Positions 1 through 7,582 of a stretch of 64,000 nucleotides of DNA are shown here, one piece after another. The stretch is from Ruegeria marisrubri (GTDB taxonomy: Bacteria > Pseudomonadota > Alphaproteobacteria > Rhodobacterales > Rhodobacteraceae). How positions within the stretch are numbered: position 1 is the stretch's first letter; the number at the start of each line of letters is the position of its first letter. The notes below the pieces were generated by a model that was not told the origin of the DNA, did not search any database, and saw nothing but the letters and a program-made list of their open reading frames with translations. The stretch spans positions 434,001 to 498,000 of the forward strand of contig NZ_LQBQ01000001.1 in NCBI RefSeq assembly GCF_001507595.1. The letters run 5' to 3'. The position numbers were made by a program, and so were the translations under genes.

Positions 1-1697
1 GCTGGTCCGAACAGGGGGCCGACGCCATGCCCAAGATGGCGGCGCTGGCGGCCGAGGCGCTCTTGCCGGTGCCAGCGACCCCCAGCGCGGACGTGGTCAG
101 CGAAGGCGTGTGTTTCATCCTCGGGCCGGGCGAGGTGGCCTTCGGGCTGGCCGAGCGTCTGTCCGACCTGCTTGCCGTGACCGTGCTGGTCACCGACGAC
201 GCGCAGCCCCTGACCCGTGACTTTGACGTTGTAAAGGGCCGGGTCCGGCAGGTCCGCGGCGCTCTGGGCGGGTTCGAGATCAGGCTCGACGCGGTGCCGC
301 AGATCGAGCCGGGTGGCCGTGGCGCGTTCGGCTGGACCGCGCCGCGCGACGGGGCGTCCTCGCGATGCGACATCATCATCGACCTGACCGGCGGCACCCC
401 TCTGGTGCCGGCACCGCACAAACGCGAGGGCTATCTCAGGGCCGATCCCCGCGACCCGCTCGCCGTGGAACGGCTGGCGCTCGAGGCGTCGCAATTGGTG
501 GGCACTTTCGAAAAGCCGCTCTATGTCCGGCTCGAGGAAACGCTCTGCGCCCATTCGCGGGCCGGGCAGGTGGGGTGCAGCAACTGCCTCGACATCTGTC
601 CGACCGGGGCCATCACGCCTGCGGGCGAACATGTGGCGATCGACCCGATGGTCTGCGCGGGCTGCGGTGAATGCGCGGCCCTGTGCCCCTCGACCGCGAT
701 CACCTACGAGGATCCCTCGGTCGGCACCCTGCTGTCGCGGATGCAGGTTCTGGTGCGCACCTACCGCCAGGCCGGTGGCAAATCGCCCCGGCTGCTGGTC
801 CACGACGCACACGGGGCCGCGATGATCCGCATGGCCGCGCGGTTCGGGCGCGGGCTGCCGGCGGATGTGATCCCGCTGGAACTGGGGGTCGTGTCCGGCT
901 TCGGTCATGCCGAGATGCTGGCCGCGCTGGCGCATGGCTTTGCCCGCGTGGATATCCTGCTCGCGCCCACCACCGAGCGCGACGCGCTGACCCGCGAGTT
1001 GGAACTGGCACAGGCCATTGCCGGGGCAGGGCGGCTGGGCCTCATCGACGAGCGAGACCCCGACCTGCTGGCCGACCTGCTTTACGCGCACGAGGCGCCA
1101 GAGCCCCTGGCCGATCCGGTCCTGCCGATGGGCAACCGCCGCCAGATCGCGCGCCTGTCCGCCAAGGCGCTGAACCCCGGCGCCGGGCAGCCTCTGCCCC
1201 TGCCGGAAAACGCCCCCTATGGCGCGATCGACGTGGATACCGGCGCCTGCACCCTGTGCCTGAGCTGCGTGTCGCTCTGCCCGTCGGGGGCGTTGATCGA
1301 CAACCCCGACAAGCCGCAGCTGAACTTCCAGGAGGACGCCTGCCTGCAATGCGGGCTGTGCCGCACGATCTGCCCGGAAAACGCGATCACCCTGATCCCG
1401 CAGCTCGACCTTGACGATGCGGCCCTGTCGCAGCGCGTTTTGAACGAGGAAGAGCCCTTTGCCTGCATCGAATGCGGCGCGCCCTTCGGGGTGAAATCCA
1501 CGGTCGAGCGGATCATGGAGAAGCTGGCGGGCAACCATCCGATGTTCGCCTCGTCAGATCAGGCGCGGATGATCCAGATGTGCGACGATTGCCGGGTCAA
1601 GGCGCAGTTTCACAGCGAAAACAATCCATTCGCGTCCAAACCTAAACCGCGCGTCGTGACCACGGATGACTATTTCTCCAAGCGCAAGGATCACTGA
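1..1697 (+). CDS. 4Fe-4S binding protein, 5' end outside the window
   Basis: Iron-sulfur protein with two polyferredoxin-like blocks. From the ATG at 27, cysteine sets CxxCxxxCP and CxxCxxxCP lie at about residues 183-225 and again at about 404-452, enough for four [4Fe-4S] clusters. A further CxxC at about 480 pairs with CxxC at about 518 near the C-terminus and looks like a metal knuckle. No signal peptide is visible. The frame is open from the first bases of the window (W-S-E-Q-G-A-D-A before that ATG), so the true start is probably upstream and the ATG at 27 internal. Similar proteins sit in formate dehydrogenase accessory clusters of Rhodobacterales; that role is inference, since the neighbours to the left are not visible. 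The stop overlaps the convergent haem gene by 7 bases. Confidence 0.8.
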   Translation, partial: WSEQGADAMPKMAALAAEALLPVPATPSADVVSEGVCFILGPGEVAFGLAERLSDLLAVTVLVTDDAQPLTRDFDVVKGRVRQVRGALGGFEIRLDAVPQIEPGGRGAFGWTAPRDGASSRCDIIIDLTGGTPLVPAPHKREGYLRADPRDPLAVERLALEASQLVGTFEKPLYVRLEETLCAHSRAGQVGCSNCLDICPTGAITPAGEHVAIDPMVCAGCGECAALCPSTAITYEDPSVGTLLSRMQVLVRTYRQAGGKSPRLLVHDAHGAAMIRMAARFGRGLPADVIPLELGVVSGFGHAEMLAALAHGFARVDILLAPTTERDALTRELELAQAIAGAGRLGLIDERDPDLLADLLYAHEAPEPLADPVLPMGNRRQIARLSAKALNPGAGQPLPLPENAPYGAIDVDTGACTLCLSCVSLCPSGALIDNPDKPQLNFQEDACLQCGLCRTICPENAITLIPQLDLDDAALSQRVLNEEEPFACIECGAPFGVKSTVERIMEKLAGNHPMFASSDQARMIQMCDDCRVKAQFHSENNPFASKPKPRVVTTDDYFSKRKDH

Positions 1698-2419
1698 AAT
1701 TGCAAGGGCGCGCCCAGATCGGCCGCCTGCATGGCGGTCACGAAGGCCACGATCGCCTCAAGATCGCCAAGCGTGATCGACACCGGATGGATCGGCGGCG
1801 GCCGCTCGGGGTTGAAGGGCGGGGTCACGCCCTCGACCTGCGTGAAGGCGGGGTGCGGGTTCAGCGCGTAGAACTGCTGAAACCGGTTGTTCCAGTCGGG
1901 CAGCGACCGCAGCACGGGAAAGGACGGGGTCGAGCCCAGCCCGTTCATCCGGTTCTGCGGCCCGATCACGTGGCACCGGCCGCAATGGGCCAGCGACAGT
2001 TTCTCGCCAAGCGCGGCGTTGCCGGAAACGACAGGCGCGACCGAGGCGGCGGCAACCTCGAAACTGGCGCTGAAGGGCGCGCCCTCGGGTGGCTGAAAGC
2101 TTTCCACCGTACGCTTGCCGATCTCGGACAGTAGCCAGTCGCGGAACCGCTGCTGGCGCGGGTCGTCCTCGGTGCGCAACAGATAGATGGTGCCGTCGCG
2201 CTGGAAAACCGGCTCTCCCGGTGCATCCGTGACGATCTGCATCGGCCCGGCGTCATCTGCGACAACGCGTATCCCGGTCTTGAGAGAGAAGCGCGGAAGG
2301 ATATGTTTCAAGAGGCCGGACCGTGCCACCTCGTCCGGGCTCGCCAGCCCAAGCGCCTCCTGCCCCCACGAGGGGCTGGCGGAAAGGGCCAGGCTCAGGC
2401 ACAAAAGGGCAAAACGCAT
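1691..2419 (-). CDS. c-type cytochrome with TupA-like N-terminal remnant
   Basis: Predicted 242-residue periplasmic haem protein. Residues 1-19 form a signal peptide ending S-W-G-Q. The single haem site is CGRCH at about residue 145, with the NPHPAFT stretch and later Met residues as possible sixth-ligand regions. The part before the haem is unusual. SGLLKHILPRFSLKTGI resembles the first strand-helix of the tungstate-binding protein TupA, and DPRQQRFRDWLLSEIGK resembles TupA's C-terminal helix, but the middle of that fold is missing. The gene converges on the iron-sulfur gene with a 7-base overlap. Haem attachment is well supported; the chimera reading rests on sequence memory alone and the function is unknown. 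Confidence 0.75.
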   Translation of the reverse strand: MRFALLCLSLALSASPSWGQEALGLASPDEVARSGLLKHILPRFSLKTGIRVVADDAGPMQIVTDAPGEPVFQRDGTIYLLRTEDDPRQQRFRDWLLSEIGKRTVESFQPPEGAPFSASFEVAAASVAPVVSGNAALGEKLSLAHCGRCHVIGPQNRMNGLGSTPSFPVLRSLPDWNNRFQQFYALNPHPAFTQVEGVTPPFNPERPPPIHPVSITLGDLEAIVAFVTAMQAADLGAPLQFQ

Positions 2420-2483
2420 GGCCCAGCCTAATGCGGGCAGGGTAGATGCGTCAAACGAAGCGAATGAAACGGAGACTCATGCG

Positions 2484-2681
2484 ATGAGCGGCGACTACAA
2501 CATGTCGATGCGCAAATTCCTCAAGCAGGTTGGCGTGACCAGCCAGCAGGCGATCGAGGAAGGGCTGCGCAAGGCCGGCAACCCGGCGGGCAAGACCTTC
2601 GAGGCCAAAATGGTGCTGACCATCGACGGGCTGGATGTCGAGCATGTGGTGACCGGCCAGATCAAGGACGGCGACGCATGA
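2484..2681 (+). CDS. small conserved protein, DUF6494-like
   Basis: A 65-residue acidic protein beginning MSGDYNMSMRKFLKQVG, with an N-terminal helix followed by a short beta-rich end (KMVLTIDGLDVEHVVTG). The ATG at 2484 is chosen because GGAG lies nine bases upstream and because the stop overlaps the mrp start as ATGA, the arrangement expected for translational coupling. I recognise it as the small protein often preceding Mrp in alphaproteobacteria (DUF6494). Its function is not known; the fixed place before an iron-sulfur carrier suggests a link to cofactor assembly, which is inference. Confidence 0.75.
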   Translation: MSGDYNMSMRKFLKQVGVTSQQAIEEGLRKAGNPAGKTFEAKMVLTIDGLDVEHVVTGQIKDGDA

Positions 2682-3739
2682 GCATCCGCGACGCGGTTCT
2701 TGCGAACCTCAAGAAGATCACCGACCCGGTTTCCGGGCAGGACATCGTGAGCGCGGGCATCGTGCGCGCCCTCAATGTCGAGGACGGCACGGTGCGCTTC
2801 GTGCTCGAGATCGACCCGAAACAGGCCGAGCGGATGGAGCCGGTGCGCGCCACCGCCGAAAAGGCCGCGCAGATGGTCGAGGGCGTCGAAAAGGTCTCGG
2901 CCATGATGACGGCCCATTCCGACAAGGCGCCGCCGGAACTCAAGCCGAAGCCCAAGCCCGCGCAGACCGGCCCGCAGGCCGTTCCGGGGGTGGACCGGAT
3001 CATCGCCATCGCCAGCGGCAAGGGCGGGGTCGGCAAATCCACCGTGGCCGCCAACCTCGCCTGCGCGCTGGCCGCCGAAGGCCGCCGCGTCGGCCTGCTG
3101 GATGCCGACGTCTATGGCCCGTCCCAGCCCCGGATGCTGGGTGTCTCGGGCCGTCCGGCCAGCCCCGACGGCAAGACCATCCTGCCCCTGCGCAACCACG
3201 GCGTCACCATGATGTCGATGGGCCTGATGGTGAACGAGGGGCAGGCGATCGTCTGGCGCGGCCCGATGCTGATGGGGGCGCTGCAACAGATGATGGGGCA
3301 GGTGCAGTGGGGCGCGCTCGACGTGCTGATCGTGGATCTGCCGCCAGGCACCGGCGACGTGCAGCTGACGCTCAGCCAAAAGTTCAAGGTGGACGGCGCC
3401 ATCGTGGTCTCGACCCCGCAGGACGTGGCGCTGATCGACGCGCGCAAGGGCATCGACATGTTCCGCCAGCTCAAGACGCCGATCCACGGCATGATCGAGA
3501 ACATGTCCACCCATATCTGCTCGAATTGCGGGCACGAAGAGCATGTCTTCGGTCACGGGGGCGTCGCCGCCGAGGCCGAGGCGCTCGGCGTGCCGCTGCT
3601 GGGAGAGATCCCGCTGCATCTGGACATCCGGGTCGCGGCGGACGGGGGCGCGCCGGTGGTGGTCAGCAAGCCCGACAGCCCGCAAGCCGAGGCGTTCCGC
3701 AAGATCGCCCGCGATCTGGTCGCCAAGGGGCTCGCATGA
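2678..3739 (+). CDS. mrp: Mrp/NBP35-family iron-sulfur cluster carrier ATPase
   Basis: Cytosolic P-loop ATPase of 353 residues that binds and transfers [4Fe-4S] clusters to apoproteins (ApbC/Mrp family). Residues 1-85 are a MIP18/DUF59-like domain, then a linker rich in Lys and Pro, then the deviant Walker A GKGGVGKST at about residue 113. The family CxxC (CSNC) lies near residue 281 and bridges a dimer-shared cluster in known members. Length and domain order are normal. It overlaps both neighbours by ATGA junctions, placing it in the middle of a four-gene operon (2484-4919). Confidence 0.95.
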   Translation: MSIRDAVLANLKKITDPVSGQDIVSAGIVRALNVEDGTVRFVLEIDPKQAERMEPVRATAEKAAQMVEGVEKVSAMMTAHSDKAPPELKPKPKPAQTGPQAVPGVDRIIAIASGKGGVGKSTVAANLACALAAEGRRVGLLDADVYGPSQPRMLGVSGRPASPDGKTILPLRNHGVTMMSMGLMVNEGQAIVWRGPMLMGALQQMMGQVQWGALDVLIVDLPPGTGDVQLTLSQKFKVDGAIVVSTPQDVALIDARKGIDMFRQLKTPIHGMIENMSTHICSNCGHEEHVFGHGGVAAEAEALGVPLLGEIPLHLDIRVAADGGAPVVVSKPDSPQAEAFRKIARDLVAKGLA

Positions 3740-4443
3740 ACCAGCCGGTCTTTCCCCCCTTGCTGCAGGGCCGCCCCGTGCAGGGCGGGGAAGACCCGTT
3801 CGGCCGCGCGCAGGCGATGGCCGCGCTCGGCTGCGACGCGGGGACGGTGGTCTACAACATCCAGGCCGACCGTCTGCGCGCGGCCATCGTCTTTGCCCCC
3901 GAAATGGCCCTGCAGGACGCGATGGCGATGCTGCCGCTCTGCGCGGTGGGGTTCCAGAACGCGCTGGGGGCGCTGGCCCCGCCCGAGGTCGCCGTGCATC
4001 TGGACTGGGACGGACCGATCTACGTGAACGGCGCGAAATGCGGCCAGCTCCGGGCCGCCGCCTCGACGTCCGAGCCCGAGGCCATCCCCGACTGGCTCGT
4101 GGTCGGGTGGGAGCTTGCCCTGATGCAGACCGGCGACGCGCCGGGCATCACGCCGGACGTGACCTCGCTCTATGACGAGGGCTGCGCCGAGGTGTCCCCG
4201 GTGCAGCTGGTCGAAAGCTGGTCGCGCCACATGCTGACATGGCTCCACCGCTGGGAGCAGGAGGGCAACGCCCCCCTGCACGGCGAATGGATGGGGCTGC
4301 TGCGCGGCGTCGGCGAGCCGGCCGAGCAGGGCGGGCACAAGGGCGTGTTCCTAGGCACGGACGAACGGTTCGGCATGCTGATCCGCGACGATGACAAAAC
4401 CCATCTGGTGCCGATGAGCGCCTTGCTGGAGGGACAGGCATGA
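3736..4443 (+). CDS. biotin/lipoate ligase-like protein, DUF4444 type
   Basis: A 235-residue protein starting MNQPVFPPLLQGRPVQGG at the ATGA overlap with mrp. Residues about 10-160 resemble the biotin/lipoate A/B ligase fold (VAVHLDWDGPIYVNGAKCGQ, then DWLVVGWEL), and the last 60 residues (HGEWMGLLRGVGE...GVFLGTDERFGMLIRDDD) match the DUF4444 tail seen in roseobacter proteins of this kind. The usual lipoyl ligase RRxxGGG signature is not visible, so catalytic activity is uncertain. The tight operon with Mrp suggests a role in cofactor or iron-sulfur protein handling. That function is inferred from context. Confidence 0.65.
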   Translation: MNQPVFPPLLQGRPVQGGEDPFGRAQAMAALGCDAGTVVYNIQADRLRAAIVFAPEMALQDAMAMLPLCAVGFQNALGALAPPEVAVHLDWDGPIYVNGAKCGQLRAAASTSEPEAIPDWLVVGWELALMQTGDAPGITPDVTSLYDEGCAEVSPVQLVESWSRHMLTWLHRWEQEGNAPLHGEWMGLLRGVGEPAEQGGHKGVFLGTDERFGMLIRDDDKTHLVPMSALLEGQA

Positions 4444-4919
4444 AACTGGCGCGGGCCATCCATTTCGACGAAAGCGACCTCAACGTCTTCCACTCGCCGG
4501 CGCGCACCGGCGAATGGTGCATCTCGGGCGGGTTCGAATTCTCGAACTGGGGTGAGGGCGATCTGGAAGGCAAGTCGCGTCAGGCCTTTGCCAATGGCTG
4601 GCTTGGGCTAGAAACCTTCGGCCGCGTGACCTTCGTGGCCGTGACCCGGATCGAAGAGGCCGAGATCGCGGCGCTGACACAGGGCCTGGCCGAACATTTC
4701 GTGCAGTATTACGGCGCCCCGTCAGCCGAGGCCGCGCTGGGTGTCGCGCGCGACGAAATCGCCCATATGGCCGAGCTGTGCGAGGACCACGCTCCCAACA
4801 CGCTGCTGACCGTGGCGCGCTCGCTGACCGACGCCGGCGTACACGAAGCCTACCGGGTGATCACGCCGCAGGACGCCGAGCTCGAGGCGCTGGCGGTTCA
4901 CGGCTCGCTCGACGAATGA
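4440..4919 (+). CDS. conserved hypothetical protein, DUF6505-like
   Basis: A 159-residue soluble protein, last gene of the mrp operon, starting in an ATGA overlap with the preceding gene. It begins MKLARAIHFDESDLNVF and contains a conserved-looking patch ARTGEWCISGGFEFSNW around residues 21-37. No transmembrane segment, signal peptide or known catalytic motif is visible. I recall this as DUF6505, a family mostly restricted to alphaproteobacteria. Function unknown; co-transcription with Mrp is the only clue. Confidence 0.7.
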   Translation: MKLARAIHFDESDLNVFHSPARTGEWCISGGFEFSNWGEGDLEGKSRQAFANGWLGLETFGRVTFVAVTRIEEAEIAALTQGLAEHFVQYYGAPSAEAALGVARDEIAHMAELCEDHAPNTLLTVARSLTDAGVHEAYRVITPQDAELEALAVHGSLDE

Positions 4920-4934
4920 CCGCTCGACGCGGCC

Positions 4935-5435
4935 TCAGATCAGGTCGCTGAAACTGCCATACTGGCCGCGCTTGAACATCAGTCCCTTGCCGGTGCGATA
5001 CATCACACGCTCGACCTCGCCGATCAGGATCAGGTGATCCCCGGCCTCGTGCTGCGCCGACAGGCGGCAGTCGAACCGGGCAAGGCAGCCGGACAGCAGC
5101 GGCGTGCCGTGTTCGTCCGGGCGCCACTCCGCGTGCGAGAAATCCCAGCCGTTGCGGGCGAATTGCAATGTCTCTTCCTGCTGATCCTCGGACATCACGT
5201 GGATGGCATAGCGTTGCGCGGTGCTGAAGGCGTCAAATCGGTTCGAGTCCTTGCCCAGGCACCACAGCACCAGCGGCGGGTCCAGCGACACCGACGAAAA
5301 GGAATTGACCGTGATGGCGGCCGGTCCGTCCTTGGTCCCGGTGGTGACAACCGTGACTCCGGTGCCGAAACATCCCAGCGCCTCGCGAAAGGCGAGTGTC
5401 GACTGGGGGCCGGGTGTGAAAGTCTTTTCGGTCAT
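4935..5435 (-). CDS. flavin reductase family protein
   Basis: A 166-residue FMN-binding split-barrel protein of the flavin reductase (HpaC/DIM6-NTAB) family, which passes NAD(P)H electrons to free flavin for a partner monooxygenase or other acceptor. Diagnostic stretches are ALGCFGTGVTVVTT near the N-terminus, AITVNSFSSVSLDPPLVLWC for flavin binding, and GDHLILIGEV in the C-terminal third. The start at 5435 (MTEKTFTPG) is preferred over an upstream Met at 5501 because family members start about ten residues before the FGTGV motif. No partner oxygenase is adjacent, so the acceptor is unknown. Confidence 0.88.
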   Translation of the reverse strand: MTEKTFTPGPQSTLAFREALGCFGTGVTVVTTGTKDGPAAITVNSFSSVSLDPPLVLWCLGKDSNRFDAFSTAQRYAIHVMSEDQQEETLQFARNGWDFSHAEWRPDEHGTPLLSGCLARFDCRLSAQHEAGDHLILIGEVERVMYRTGKGLMFKRGQYGSFSDLI

Positions 5436-5562
5436 CGCGCGCTCGGTTCCGTGGATTCGCCCCAACTGCCACGACCTGCGACATTTGTCCATGAAAAGCA
5501 AACCGCTTACACGAGAGCGTTACGCGGGCGCGCACCCCGCGCAAGGCCCCGGCGGGCGGATC

Positions 5563-6978
5563 TCAGTTGAGATCTTCCAGCAGGCGGCCATGCTTGCGCG
5601 TTTCGGCAATCACGTCGCCGAAGGTTTTGAAACCGCGCGCCTCAAGCATCGGCAGCATCCGCACCAGCACTTCGGCCGTCGCGTGGGCATCCCCCAGCGC
5701 GGTGTGGCGCAGCGCGGGCGGGATGACGACGCCCAATCGCTCGCAGAGCGCATCCAGCGTATGGGTCTCTCCGGCGCCGAACAGCACCGCCGACAGCAGC
5801 ACCGTGTCCAGAATGGCGTGGCTGTTCCAGTCCACGTCCATCTTGTCGGAATGCCGCCGCAGAAAGGCCATGTCGAAGGGGGCGTTATGGGCCACGATCA
5901 CCGCGTCGCGCGAGAAATGGTGCAGTTTGCGCCCCGCCTCGGCGATACCGGGCGCGCCCTTGACCATCTCGTCGGAGATTCCATGCACCCGCGTGGACGA
6001 GCGCGGAATCGGCACTCCCGGATCGACGAGCATGTCCAGGGTTTCGCCTTCGACGATGCGGCCGCGCACCACGCGCACCGCGCCGATCTGGACGATCTCG
6101 TCCTTGTGCGGCAGCAGGCCGGTGGTTTCCGTGTCGAAGACGACAAAGACCAGATCGCCGATCCTGGTGGTTTCGAACTCGTCGTCGGCCGGCACGTCCA
6201 GCAGGTCGAAATCATAGGTCAGGGGGCGCTCGGCCTGGGGTGCGATATGCGCCTCGCTGTCCTCGAAGATCAGCATGTAACCCGGGGCATCGCCCAAAGG
6301 TTTCATCCGCACCGAAAGCCCGATTGCCCCGTCGAAACTGTCGAGATGGGCCGAGACCTCCTTGCCGGTCTTGACCAGCCGGGCATAGGCCTTGCGCACC
6401 GCCTCGGGCTTGAAATAGTCGAACAGCGAGGCGTTCAGGCGCGGGTGCCCGACCTGCGCCAGCACCGTGGCGGCCTGCCCGTCGTACAGGACGATCTGAT
6501 GCGCCGGGTTCACCAGCGCGATCGCCATCGGAACCTCGGTGAGCAGGCGGGTCAGCCGTTTCTTTTCCTCCGCCAGCCGCTCGGTTTCCGAGGCGACGGC
6601 GGCGGCCATTCCGACGGCCGCCTCGCTCAACTGCCCCGAAAGCTCGGCCGCGGCGGGCGCAAGTTCCCCCAGAAACCGGGCGGCCTTGGGGTCCATCTTC
6701 ATGGCGACGCCGGAATGCGCATGGGTGCGCATCTCGGCAGCCAGCCGTTCGGCCGGTCTGGCAATCTTTTCGTCAAAGAACAACCAGGCGCCCACCAGCA
6801 TGGCGACCATTCCGAAGGCAATGAGCATGCCGCCCTGGACGAAGGCGTCGTACAGGCCCGGCGCCTCGGCGCGCGCATAGGCGAAATACAGCGACAATCC
6901 GGTGATCCCGAGCGCCCCGGCGGCCAGCAGCGCGAAGAACAGCAGAATGCCTTTGCGGAACGTGAGATCCGGTATCAT
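5563..6978 (-). CDS. membrane-anchored DnaQ-like 3'-5' exonuclease with PAS-like region
   Basis: A 471-residue protein with two N-terminal membrane helices (about 9-33 and 45-68), a linker resembling a HAMP or coiled segment, a PAS-like domain (about 130-250, PMAIALVNPAHQIVLYDGQ), and a DEDDh exonuclease domain. The catalytic pieces are DTETTGL near residue 279, HNAPFD near 364, and H-T-A-L-G-D near 430, giving the full acidic set plus His. It is the last gene of the symporter/regulator run and overlaps the preceding gene by ATGA. Proteins of this architecture accompany DUF294 regulators and acetate symporters in other proteobacteria; whether it trims DNA or degrades a signal nucleotide is unknown. 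Confidence 0.85.
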   Translation of the reverse strand: MIPDLTFRKGILLFFALLAAGALGITGLSLYFAYARAEAPGLYDAFVQGGMLIAFGMVAMLVGAWLFFDEKIARPAERLAAEMRTHAHSGVAMKMDPKAARFLGELAPAAAELSGQLSEAAVGMAAAVASETERLAEEKKRLTRLLTEVPMAIALVNPAHQIVLYDGQAATVLAQVGHPRLNASLFDYFKPEAVRKAYARLVKTGKEVSAHLDSFDGAIGLSVRMKPLGDAPGYMLIFEDSEAHIAPQAERPLTYDFDLLDVPADDEFETTRIGDLVFVVFDTETTGLLPHKDEIVQIGAVRVVRGRIVEGETLDMLVDPGVPIPRSSTRVHGISDEMVKGAPGIAEAGRKLHHFSRDAVIVAHNAPFDMAFLRRHSDKMDVDWNSHAILDTVLLSAVLFGAGETHTLDALCERLGVVIPPALRHTALGDAHATAEVLVRMLPMLEARGFKTFGDVIAETRKHGRLLEDLN

Positions 6979-7499
6979 GACGCACCTCCGCAGGTGGTGG
7001 CGACAATCGGGTCATCGGCGGGCACCTCGATCCAATCGGCACTGCGCACGCTGCCATCGTCGGCAAACTCCACCCCATCGGCCAGGTTGGCCCGGCGCAG
7101 ACCGTCGCAATCCACCGCGACGGGCAGCTTGGAAACCGGCGCCCAGCGACCGAAGAAATATAGATCGACAAGGCGCTGTCCCGGCACGTTCTCGTTGGTC
7201 CGAACCGACGCCATGTCGAGTGCGGCAAAGCGATCGACATACGGAGCGACATAGGTCCAAGGCCGGTAAAAGGCGCGCTTTTCGACCTCCTGAACCACGC
7301 TCAGGCCCTCGGGCAGCGCGGCGCGGGTGCGCTCGTACCAGGAATATTCGCTGGCGATGGTGACACCGATCATCCCCAGACCCGCCGCCACCGGCGCCAG
7401 CCAGCGCGGCAGACGCCCACCGGTGGTCCGGTTCACCAGCATCACCACGCCCGCGATCGCGAAGCCGGCAAAGATCGTCCCGATCAACTCCAGAAACAT
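6975..7499 (-). CDS. hypothetical membrane-anchored protein
   Basis: A 174-residue protein with two hydrophobic segments at about 4-22 and 34-50, followed by a soluble part of about 120 residues containing the pair C...C (DCDGLRRANL and the C-terminal TTCGGAS). I do not recognise the family. It lies between the cNMP/CBS/DUF294 regulator and the exonuclease, overlaps the latter by four bases, and so is probably co-expressed with the acetate symporter group. The soluble part likely faces the periplasm if both helices span the membrane as a hairpin with the N-terminus outside; topology is uncertain. Confidence 0.65.
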   Translation of the reverse strand: MFLELIGTIFAGFAIAGVVMLVNRTTGGRLPRWLAPVAAGLGMIGVTIASEYSWYERTRAALPEGLSVVQEVEKRAFYRPWTYVAPYVDRFAALDMASVRTNENVPGQRLVDLYFFGRWAPVSKLPVAVDCDGLRRANLADGVEFADDGSVRSADWIEVPADDPIVATTCGGAS

Positions 7500-7520
7500 G
7501 GTTTTCCTCCCGGTCCCCAG

Positions 7521-7555
7521 ATCTTCATCTTTTCAAAAATACTCCCGCCGGAGGC
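7521..7555. repeat. partial copy of roseobacter intergenic repeat
   Basis: The stretch TCTTCATCTTTTCAAAAATA followed by CTCCCGCCGGAGGC resembles the right arm of the larger inverted repeat at 18065-18188 (TCTTCATCTGG, A-run, TATCCCGGGGGAG). It occupies the 83-base gap between the regulator stop and the next start. Only one arm plus a short CTCCcGCcGGAG hairpin is present. Confidence 0.55.
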
Positions 7556-7582
7556 GTTCTCCGCCCGGCGCGCGGCCTGACG

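Noticed and set aside
5221-7254. 677-codon frame antisense to the flavin reductase and exonuclease
   Set aside because: Low-complexity product; both minus-strand genes have catalytic motifs.
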